DNA of 64,000 nt, from the NCBI GenBank assembly GCA_963758025.1, contig CAVWUA010000020.1, positions 62,001-126,000 of the forward strand, written 5' to 3'. Source of the DNA: CAVWUA01 sp963758025. GTDB lineage: Bacteria > Planctomycetota > Planctomycetia > Isosphaerales > Isosphaeraceae. A program made the translations under genes and the position numbers. The notes under the pieces are model-generated. The model made no database searches, was not told where the DNA came from, and saw only the letters and a list, made by a program, of their open reading frames with translations. Of the stretch, positions 56,534-64,000 are shown in pieces; the stretch's first letter is position 1, and each line of letters starts with the position of its first letter.

Positions 56534-58986
56534 TCATGCCGCCCGCGTCGGTGGTGCGTCGGACGGCGTCCCGGGGTGTGTTTCGAGAACCGTTTCGATC
56601 TCGGCGAGGACCTGACGGCGACGCTGGGCATCGCTCCGCTTCAGGTACGTCTCGTGGGCATCGACGATCGCGTCCGCGCGGTCTCAAGTGGGTCCGGGTG
56701 CTTCTGCAGGATCGCCAGGATCTCCTCCTGAACTTTCCGGAAGGCTTCCAGGAGGATTTCCTCCGCCGGCTCGACGGCCACCTCGATGACCTCGGCCGCC
56801 AGCTCCTCGAAGAGTTTGAGGATTCGACCTCTCACGCCGTCGCCCTCGTGCTCGTTCTTCTTGACAAACTCCTTGCAGCGACGGCGGATCGGAGTCTCGA
56901 TCTTCTTGACCAGGCGGGAGTTCACCTCCTGCCGGAGTTGGGCGACCATGAGGCGACCGATCGTCTCCAGGGTCTTCATTTCGGCCTTGATCGCATCACG
57001 TTGGGCCTCGACGAGCCGGGGCTGGACCCTGGTCCCCTGGGTCCTGGCCCACTCGACCACTCGGTCCACCAGCCCGATGCTATCTTCGGCGAACTCCTTG
57101 GTCCGGCGGCGAATCTCCTTCAGAATGCACTTGGCCCAGGCGTCGGCGACCGGCACCTCGAACCGGAGCGCGAAGTCGCCGGGGAGGTCGATCTGGCGGC
57201 TGATCCCTGTCACGAATGTCCCCCCCTTCGTGACCGTCGCCTGGAGGGTCTTCCAGTGGACATTCGCCAGGTCGCCCAGATAGGCGCGAATCTCCTTATG
57301 GGCTATTAAGCTCGACCTGGCCACTTCAGTCCGGATCACCTGGGGCAGTGTCTCCCGCAAGAATTCCCGGTACGCCCCCTGCCGGTTGTGATACTCGCCG
57401 CGCAGGGGCTCGATGAAACCCAGGAACTCCTCCCGGAGTCGCTCGGCCTCCTCGGTCGCCCGCGTATCCTCCAGCCATTGGGCCTGGATCACCTTGAGAG
57501 TCGTGTCGAGCCGCGATTGGAAATCCTGTCGGACCTCTTCGAGGCGCTGTGACCTCGGCCTGACGACGCTGGTCGGCCTGCCGCCCAATCATCTCCAGAA
57601 GCCCGCGGATATTGCTCTGGTCGGGATCGTCGAGGAACGAACGGTCGTCGGGGTCGTCGAGGATCGCCTTGGTGTACTCCACGGCCGAGACCGGGTGGAC
57701 TTTGAGTCGGCCAGGAGATTCTCGATGACCTGGGCCTGGATTTCCTGGATCTCCCCCGACGACCAGGCCCTCTCGAGCTGTGGCTTCAACTGTGAGAGCA
57801 CCAGTTTCCGAGACTCTTCGCACGCGTCGATGAAGAACTCCTGCTTTCGTCCATTCCGGATGCCCGCCTGCCGGGCGGCACGATACCGGGAGCCCGCGAT
57901 CTCATCGATCCGGACGACGGCTACCGTCAGGCTAACCGCGTCGTCGGTTGGGCTCTCGGCCGAATAGACGAGCCGATTCAGGAACTCGCTCTCCTGGAGC
58001 AGCCGAGCGTCCGCCTCCTGGATGCCCCGGTGGCCGACGACCAAAACGATGGATCTCGCATGGTCGCGGACCCAGCGGGTCGTCACTTCCTTGTGAATGT
58101 CACCGGCGACGCCCAAACCCGGCAGGTCAACGAGAACAACTCCGTCCGGGAGCGTGTCGGATTCGCACACGACGCGCATCTCCGCGATGAGAGGAGCAAG
58201 GAAACCCGTCGCATGGTCCGTGAGTTCCTGCCGGAACCTTTCGTCGGAGACGGAGCCGACACGATGCCGCTCCCCGGCCGCCAACGCCTCGCGCAGGCGT
58301 TCAACGCGCGGTAAATCGTCTTCATTCGGGACGTTGCCCCACTTCGGCTCCATCCCCAGGACCGCCCTCAAGGAATCAACCAGATAGCCGACTGTGGCCT
58401 CACTATCCTGGCGGCCCTTGATGAGTAGTTGGGCCTGCTTACGCAAGGACTGGGCTCGCGAGAGATCCCCTTGGCCGTCGTCGCCCTGGGCATCTTCAAT
58501 GTCCTGGATCTCGTCCTGGGTCAGAGAACCGTCCTTGGGCGGTTCGATTCGCGTGGAACGAACTTCCTGAGACGGCACGGCCGCGATGTTGTCCCGGGCC
58601 CCCCAATCCAGGGCAAAGATCAGCTTCCAGATCGCCCCGCGGGTGTGGTAGCGGACCTGGAAGCCCGGCTCCGAACCGCGGCGGACGCTCAGCGCCTGGG
58701 CCGTCAAGGGGCCAATCCCGCCGTTCGGGAGAATGCTTTGCCGGCCATCAACCAGGGCGTTGATCAGGGTACTCTTCCCGACTCCCGCCATACCTAGAAA
58801 GCAGACTACCAGGTCATCGTCGTAAGCATCGCGGGTCTTCCTGAGCCGTTCGAGCTCGGCATCGAATCCCTCGACTCGGCCAGCCTTCGCGTCGATCTTA
58901 TCTAGCCGTTCCAAAAACGGACGGACTTGGTTCAGATACCATTCTTCGACGGCCTGGACATCCCTGTCGATCGGGGCATGAGTCAT
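56534..58986 (-). CDS. Dynamin-like large GTPase, three frame breaks
   Basis: About 817 residues if repaired. ATG at 58986 (AAGGTGAG upstream): MTHAPIDRDVQAVEEWYLNQ. G1 GMAGVGKS (residues 65-72), a Thr-containing switch I (GGIGPLTAQA), G3 DLPG (287-290) and a VRID G4-like motif (about 358-361, Asn/Lys replaced). Long helical bundles follow (RSQRLEEVRQDFQSRLDTTL, EAQRDAIKAEMKTLETIGRL, AEEILLEAFRKVQEEILAIL), as in bacterial dynamin-like proteins. Frame breaks lie at about 57715, 57550 and 56690; the last lets the tail end as TPSDAPPTRAA-stop at 56534. It is upstream of the SNF2-type helicase with a 25-bp gap, a likely operon. No membrane-insertion loop is obvious. Confidence 0.75.
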
Positions 58987-59791
58987 TTTCTCACCTTCTA
59001 CAGATCGAATTTCGCCTGATGATACTAAATAGAGATCGCACATTTTCATTCAATAACATCAGATTACACCGAAATTTTATCATTGGAAACCAATAAATCG
59101 GCAGTCTTTCCCCAACCTTTCTTTTTCTTGGAATCGTATTCCAAAGAATTTGAAAAAACTAACAGGTGGCGAGGCGTAGGAACTAGTCCGAGCCTAGCTT
59201 CGCGAAACCGCGACGGCAAGGGAGGGTCGCCGTAAAATCGGGAGCGGTCCGGCGACGGAGGAACGCCTCCCCCACTGCCTTGACGGTCATGAGAGTGCCT
59301 GAAGGCTCTTTGAGAAGAGCCGCCGCTCGCGCCCCGGCGGTCGGCGAAAGGGGGCCGAGATCACCCCTGGACTATCGTCCCGGCAACACCGCGGTTCAGG
59401 GGGTCAACCCGCCCGCGCTCGGCTCCTCTGAGGGTGTACAAAAAGGATCTTTCGTCTCCATGTCGGGTGGACATCGTCCACCTGATCCCTTCGCCAAAAA
59501 GAGGTGGGCAGTGCCCACTTCACAATTGTCAAAGAACCCTTCTCGCACACCCTCTCAGGCATATAGGCCTAATGAATTAATTGTCGTAACATAATTATTT
59601 AGAGTAAGTTGCGACAAAAACCTCCGCTTGGTTTGGGTTTGGGTCCCGTGCGCCGACCGAACCCACCTGCCAATCTGACAGCCGGTTGGGGGCGGGACCT
59701 CACTCTGGGGAAAGTCTGGGAGGCGCGGCGGCGGGACGGTACAATGGGGGTGTTGTGAGAGAGGAGGCCGACCCGCCCCACCAACCCGCCT
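58987..59791. other. 805-bp divergent intergenic region
   Basis: AT-rich near 59030-59160 and 59560-59610, consistent with promoters for the two divergent genes. An open frame at 59280-59594 (about 104 codons) has no recognisable features. No RNA gene or repeat is supported. Confidence 0.45.
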
Positions 59792-60748
59792 TTGGCACGT
59801 GAACTCACCACCCGAGATATGGCACGACTGAGCATCCTTTGCTTTACCGGTACGTATGCCCTGGCCCTGGTCAGCGAGCTATCCCGGTTCGTCGTCCGTT
59901 CCCAGGCCCGCTGGTACGTGACGGTCAGCCTGACGGCGCTGGGCTGGCTGGTACACACGGCGTTCCTGGGGAACATCCTCTGGCGGGAGGGGGAGGTCCT
60001 GGTCACGACCGTCCGCGAGTCCTTGCTGGTGCTCTCGTGGATGCTCACGGCGATCAACCTGTACCTGGTCGTGCGGTCGCCGAAGCCGGTGGCGGTCGGG
60101 CTGTTCGTCCTGCCGGTGGTCATCGCCCTGGGAGGGATGGCGGGCCTGATGGACCGTCGCGAGAGCTGGGCCGACTGGGGCGGCTGGGTGACGTTCTGGG
60201 GCATCGCGCACGGGATCTTCCTGTTGCTCGGGGCGGTCTCGACGTGCGTGGCGTTCGTCGCCGGGTTGATGTACCTGACCCAGGCGCACCGGCTCAAGCA
60301 CAAGCGGCCGCCCCGGTTCGGTCTCGTCTTGCCGAGCCTGGAGCAGTCCGAACGGATCAACCGGGGGGCGATCACGGTGGCCTTCCCCTTGCTGACCTTC
60401 GGCTTCCTGATCGGCATCGGCCTGATCCTGGCGACCCGGCGCGGCGGGGGGCCGATGCTCGGCTGGACGGACCCGAAAGTCCTGAGCACGGCCGGCTTGT
60501 GGCTGTTCTTCGCCGTCCTGCTGAACGCCCGCTACCGGCCGGCGATGCGAGGGCGGCGGGTCATGCTCCTGACGGTCGTGGCCTTCGCGTTTCTGATCTT
60601 CACGTGGGTGGGCGTCGGCCTGGTGCTACCGACCGAACACGGACAGGGCGTGCCCCCGGCGCCGGGAGGACGTCGCCGTGAGGCTCTTGGCCCTGGGAGT
60701 CGATCACCGCTCCGCGCCGACGTCGATCCGCGAGGCCCTGGCCTTTGA
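59792..60748 (+). CDS. HemX/CcsA-like cytochrome-assembly membrane protein
   Basis: 318 residues, about eight transmembrane helices. Start MARELTTRDMARLSILCFTG. Helices include LTALGWLVHTAFLGNILWRE, SLLVLSWMLTAINLYLVVRS, GWVTFWGIAHGIFLLLGAVS and FLIGIGLILATRRGGG. Conserved His and Trp residues on the outer side (W-x-x-H at LGWLVH and WGIAHG) match the CcsA/HemX/CcmC haem-handling family. HemX homologues often precede hemA and are linked to its control. The reading frame overlaps the hemA start by about 70 bases; a one-base indel near the end would give a tidy GTGA overlap instead, so the last 20-odd residues are doubtful. Confidence 0.75.
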   Translation: MARELTTRDMARLSILCFTGTYALALVSELSRFVVRSQARWYVTVSLTALGWLVHTAFLGNILWREGEVLVTTVRESLLVLSWMLTAINLYLVVRSPKPVAVGLFVLPVVIALGGMAGLMDRRESWADWGGWVTFWGIAHGIFLLLGAVSTCVAFVAGLMYLTQAHRLKHKRPPRFGLVLPSLEQSERINRGAITVAFPLLTFGFLIGIGLILATRRGGGPMLGWTDPKVLSTAGLWLFFAVLLNARYRPAMRGRRVMLLTVVAFAFLIFTWVGVGLVLPTEHGQGVPPAPGGRRREALGPGSRSPLRADVDPRGPGL

Positions 60749-61989
60749 AGGCCCCCGGCGCGACGAGGGGCTCGACGCCTTGACGCGGGCCTTTCCCGAT
60801 AACGAGTTCGTCATCCTCTCGACGTGCAACCGGGTCGAGCTGTACGCGGCGTCCGTCTCGCCGACGCCGATCCCGGAGGTGGCCGACCTGGCCGATTTCC
60901 TCGCCGAGTTCCACGGGCTCTCGTCCGAGGTGCTCTCCTCGCACCTGGTCGCCCACCACGACGAGGCGGTCGTCGGGCACCTCTTCCGCGTGGCCTCCAG
61001 CCTGGAGAGCCTCGTGCTGGGGGAGGGGCAGATCCTCGGCCAGGTGCGCGACGCGTACCGCGCGGCCGACGCCCGCAAGGCCGTCGGGCCGATCTTCCAC
61101 GCCATCTTCCAGCACGCCCTGCGGGTCGGCAAGAAGGTCCGCGAGGAGACCGGCATGGACCGGGGCAAGCTCTCGGTCGCCAGCGTCGCCGTGGACGTGG
61201 CCAGGGGGGTCTTCGACCACTTCCAGGACAAGACGGTGCTGGTCATCGGCGCGGGGAAGATGGGAGATTTGACCCTCCAGCACCTGACCGAGCTGAACCC
61301 CGGCAAGGTCCTCATCACCAACCGCAACCCCGAGCGCCGCCGGCCAGGCCGCCACGCGCTGGGGGGGCGAGGCCGTCCCGTTCGACCGGCTCAATCAGGC
61401 CCTGATCGACGCCGACATGGTCATCAGCACGACGGCCGCCGAGGAACCGATCGTCGTCTATGACCAGTACGCCCGCATCCAGCGTGCCCGGCGGAACCGG
61501 CTGTCCCTGATCCTCGACATCGCCGTGCCGCGCGACTTCGACCCGAAGATCGGCGACCTGGACCAGGTGCACCTGTACAACGTCGATGACCTGAAAAGCC
61601 AGGTCGAGCAGAACCTTCAGGGGCGCCGGCAGCGGATCGACCCGGCCCAGGCGATCATCGAGCGCGAGACGGCCGCCTGCCTGGCCGCGATCCGGCACCA
61701 GCGACACGCCGGGGCCTTGCTCCGCCAGCTCGGTGACTACGCCGACGCCGCCCGGACCCGCGAGCTGGACAAGGTGTACGCCGCCAACCCCGACCTCAGC
61801 GAGGACCAGCGCGCGGCGATCGCCCACATGATGATGCGGTTCCAGAACCAGCTCCTGCACCACCCGAGGGCCGCCTTGCGCTCGGCGATCGCCTCCGAGA
61901 GCGTCGATCCGCATCCCCTGCTCACCGCCGTCCGCCACCTGTTCGGCCTGGGGGCGTCGGAGGGTTCCAGTGGGAATGGCTCGGCATAG
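60678..61989 (+). CDS. hemA: Glutamyl-tRNA reductase, frame broken
   Basis: First step of the C5 tetrapyrrole pathway: reduces Glu-tRNA to glutamate-1-semialdehyde with NADPH. GTG at 60678 with GGGAGGA 7 nt upstream. Seen: LGVDHRSAPTSIREALAF, the active-site Cys region FVILSTCNRVELYAASV, SLESLVLGEGQILGQVRDAY, the Rossmann VLVIGAGKMGDLTLQHL and LITNRNPERR. A break at about 61345 then gives DADMVISTTAAEEPIVVYDQ, LILDIAVPRDFDPKIGDLDQ and the dimerisation helices (MMMRFQNQLLHHPRAALRSA). About 437 residues, a normal length. The single break is probably an indel error. Confidence 0.92.
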
Positions 61990-62082
61990 GGTGCGACGCT
62001 CGGACGCCTCTCCCTCAACTGGTGAGTCCGAGGGACGGACCTTATCCGGCTTCGATCGACCATTGACCATCGCCCATCCACC

Positions 62083-63255
62083 ATGCCACCACGCCCCGCC
62101 CGACGTCCCGCGACACCCCGCAGACCCGTTCGGGCGGAGAGTTGCGCGGTCGGGATGGTCCGGCGGTTCTGGTGGGTCGGGATCGTCGTGCCCGTCTTGC
62201 TCCTGGTCGGCCTGGCCTTCTGGGCGTGGAAGGCCGACCAGCCCCGCCGCGAGCGGACCCTGGCCGAGGCCGAGACCCGCGACCACAACTGGCCGGAAGC
62301 GTTGGAACACTGGCGGGCCGTGAACTGGACCGACCAGGCCGACGCCCGCTCGTGGCTGGGTGAGGCCCGCGCCTGCCTGGCCCTGGACCTCGCCGCGCAG
62401 GCCGAGGCCGCGCTGCGCCGGACCGTCGCCGCGCGGCCGGAGATTCCTGAAGGCTGGCTCCTCTGGCTGGCGATCCTGCGGGTCGAGGACCGCCCTCTGG
62501 AGGCGCTCGACGTTGGCTGGGCGGCCGCCGAGGCCGTGCCCCCCGACGCCCTTCCCGAGGTGCTCCGGGCCTTGACCCTGATCCTGCTGGCCGAGCCGCC
62601 CGACGACCAGGCCCGCGCGACCCTCCAGCGCTGGCTCGCCGCAGACCCCGACGACCGGGAGGCCCGCGTCGCCCTGCTGCGGCGCGCCGCCACCAACCCC
62701 CGCGACGGTGACCCGAACCGGGCCGAGCGGATCGCCATTCTGAGCGACTTGCTGGAGCGGTATCCGAACGCGATCTCGGCCCGCGAGGCTCTCGTCCTGG
62801 ACCTGGCCGACGCCGGCGCGATCGCGAGGGGACGGGCCGTGCTCGCCGCCTGGCCGACGGCCCAACGCGATGTCCGCTACCTCCGCCTGCGAGGACGCTG
62901 GGACCTTGAATATGACGACCACCCCGCCCGCGCCGCCGAGGCGTTCCGCCAGGTGCTGGAGGTCCTGCCGCACGACTGGAAGACCCGGTATCGCCTGGCG
63001 CGTGCCCTGAAGATCCTGGAACGGCCCGCCGAGGCCCGCGCCGAGGCCGAACAGGTGGAAATCCTGCGCGAGGCGCTCGACCCGTCGCGGCTCGGCCCGA
63101 GGCTGGAGGCGGACCTGGACGCCCGGAACGATCCCGACGCCCGACGCGATCTGGCCGACCTCTGCGCCCGGGTCGGCCTGACCCGCCTGGCCGATGCCTG
63201 GCGACACGAGGCGGAGAGATCCCTTGACCAACGAAAGCGTCCACCCGTCCGCTGA
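62083..63255 (+). CDS. Membrane-anchored TPR protein
   Basis: 390 residues (or 366 from the ATG at 62155). One N-terminal transmembrane helix (FWWVGIVVPVLLLVGLAFWA), then mostly helical tetratricopeptide-like repeats rich in Ala/Glu/Arg: AETRDHNWPEALEHWRAVNW, ARACLALDLAAQAEAALRRT, LALDVGWAAAEAVPPDALPE-type units and AAEAFRQVLEVLPHDWKTRY. Such proteins usually act as extracytoplasmic scaffolds; no partner can be named. It starts about 90 bp after hemA on the same strand. Confidence 0.7.
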   Translation: MPPRPARRPATPRRPVRAESCAVGMVRRFWWVGIVVPVLLLVGLAFWAWKADQPRRERTLAEAETRDHNWPEALEHWRAVNWTDQADARSWLGEARACLALDLAAQAEAALRRTVAARPEIPEGWLLWLAILRVEDRPLEALDVGWAAAEAVPPDALPEVLRALTLILLAEPPDDQARATLQRWLAADPDDREARVALLRRAATNPRDGDPNRAERIAILSDLLERYPNAISAREALVLDLADAGAIARGRAVLAAWPTAQRDVRYLRLRGRWDLEYDDHPARAAEAFRQVLEVLPHDWKTRYRLARALKILERPAEARAEAEQVEILREALDPSRLGPRLEADLDARNDPDARRDLADLCARVGLTRLADAWRHEAERSLDQRKRPPVR

Positions 63256-63265
63256 CCATCGCCAA

Positions 63266-64000
63266 TCAGAAGAAGCGTCCGCCGATCCGAGGAAGCGTGC
63301 CCAAGGCGGTCCACAAGCCGACGCCGGGCCGGGACATCGCCAGGGTTCGCGGCCGGGGCATCCACAAGGCGCGCCTCGCCGGGAACATCGCCGCCCGGTT
63401 CATGGCCCGCCGAGAAAACCGCGCCGCGGCCTGATTGCTGGTGAACCGACCGAACCAGGGCCGCGTCGTCCACCGGCCGAAGGCGAATCGCGATGACGTC
63501 GAGCCGGACCACCGGCCGAAGGCGAATCGCTGACCACCAGGGCCGCGTCGTCCACCGGCCGAAGGCGAATCGCGATGACGTCGAGCCGCCGAACCAGGGC
63601 CGCGTCGTCCACCGGCTGAAGCCGGAGGTGTTCCCGAACGCGACGGGCGAAGCCGACGGCGAGACCGGCGGCGGGACGAATGGGCCGACGGGCGAGACGG
63701 GCGGCGGGATCGCCGGGATGGCGAGCGACTCGTGGAAGTCACCGCCGGCCTGACCGTCCCCTGACGGCAAGGAGCCGAGGTACTCGCCATCCAGCGGGTT
63801 GCCCGCCGCGTCGGTCACGCGGCTGGCATGGACGACCAGATCCAAATGGCCCGACGGCAGAGGGCGGCCCTGGTTCAGGTCCATCGAGACCGTGGCTGTT
63901 TGAGGTGTCGAAGTCGTCACGGATAGCGTCTGACCCAGCCAGGAATGCGGATAGGTCAGCGTGTAGGCGCGCAGGTTATCCAGTTGCGACGGGATCAGGC
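63266..64000 (-). CDS. C-terminal end of a surface protein with SbsA-type Ig-like domain, partial
   Basis: The gene enters from the right edge: LIPSQLDNLRAYTLTYPHSW, then DLVVHASRVTDAAGNPLDGE with LGSLPSGDGQAGGDFHESLA, the hallmark of SbsA-like Ig domains in large planctomycete extracellular proteins. A Pro/Ser linker (PPPVSPVGPFVPPPVSPSAS) follows. The reading frame then enters the tandem-repeat region 63450-63625, where frames are ambiguous. A basic tail (FSRRAMNRAAMFPARRALWM) in an adjacent frame ends at 63266, and I take this as a tentative stop. The stop position is uncertain. It is convergent with the TPR gene. Confidence 0.6.
63450..63625. repeat. Imperfect tandem repeat, unit about 54-57 bp
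   Basis: About three units sharing CCAGGGCCGCGTCGTCCACC, then GGCCGAAGGCGAATCGC and GATGACGTCGAGCCG (63450-63507, a shortened unit at 63507-63535, 63535-63588, and a partial one to 63625). The unit lengths differ from multiples of three in places, so frames shift through it. Confidence 0.75.

Noticed and set aside
61315..63231. A 638-codon open frame opposite hemA and the TPR gene
   Set aside because: Gly/Arg/Val-rich shadow crossing two real genes on the other strand.
63450..63625. Regular repeats that might be a CRISPR array
   Set aside because: Units are contiguous and variable with no spacers, and no cas genes are present.

Overview
The window is a GC-rich bacterial chromosome segment that reads as Planctomycetota, probably an Isosphaerales- or Gemmatales-like lineage. 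Lineage markers seen directly are three prepilin-like DUF1559 proteins with the FTLIELLVVIAIIGVLIALLLP-type leader and a C-terminal H-x-DG-type tail. There is also a Ser/Thr kinase with an N-terminal HLxxCxxC finger, a membrane segment and a beta-helix-like sensor, an SbsA-Ig-like surface protein with the TDAAGNPLDGE motif, and a Tat-exported aldo/keto reductase.

Layout. 1-5 kb: GT-C glycosyltransferase, rsmA/ksgA, a GxxExxY gene bounded by a perfect 65-bp inverted repeat, ribE and the reductase. 5-8 kb: gyrA behind a clear promoter. 8-15.5 kb: a small orphan protein, a Uma2 remnant, a membrane-anchored GTPase next to a GAP1-N-type partner, a lipoprotein, a methyltransferase and a small membrane protein. 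15.6-22.8 kb: fliA-like sigma factor and flhG-like ATPase, a divergent intergenic region that may be oriC, then dnaN, dciA and gyrB. 23.4-26.9 kb: SWIM-SNF2 ATPase. 27.4-29.8 kb: a small defence-like island (ImmA/IrrE protease, two-TM protein, HsdR-N nuclease). 30-47 kb: accessory surface and signalling genes (DUF1559 proteins, lipoproteins, LamG-like protein, kinase, glycosyltransferase, methyltransferase, hydrolase, zinc-ribbon protein). 47.2-52.8 kb: three insertion sequences of different families (ISKra4, IS630, IS5) sitting inside two minus-strand genes. 53-59 kb: a TauE/SafE permease and a dynamin-like GTPase followed by a badly broken SNF2/HepA-type helicase. 59.8-64 kb: HemX/CcsA-like protein, hemA, a TPR protein and the end of a large surface protein that runs off the window.

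The core genes are ordinary replication, topology and tetrapyrrole functions. The gene order dnaN-dciA-gyrB beside DnaA-box-like sequences suggests a replication-origin neighbourhood. The accessory part is rich in predicted conflict genes: two GTPase-centred modules, an IrrE/two-TM pair, an HsdR-N protein, a HEPN protein and a GxxExxY cassette. A dispersed 21-bp hairpin repeat sits mostly just downstream of stop codons.

Caution on quality: single-base frame breaks occur throughout, including in essential genes (dnaN, gyrB, ribE, rsmA, hemA). Most isolated breaks are therefore likely assembly indels. Real decay is better supported where there is a nonsense substitution or an insertion with a target duplication: the deiodinase-like gene, the helicase, the HEPN gene and the ISKra4-split gene.
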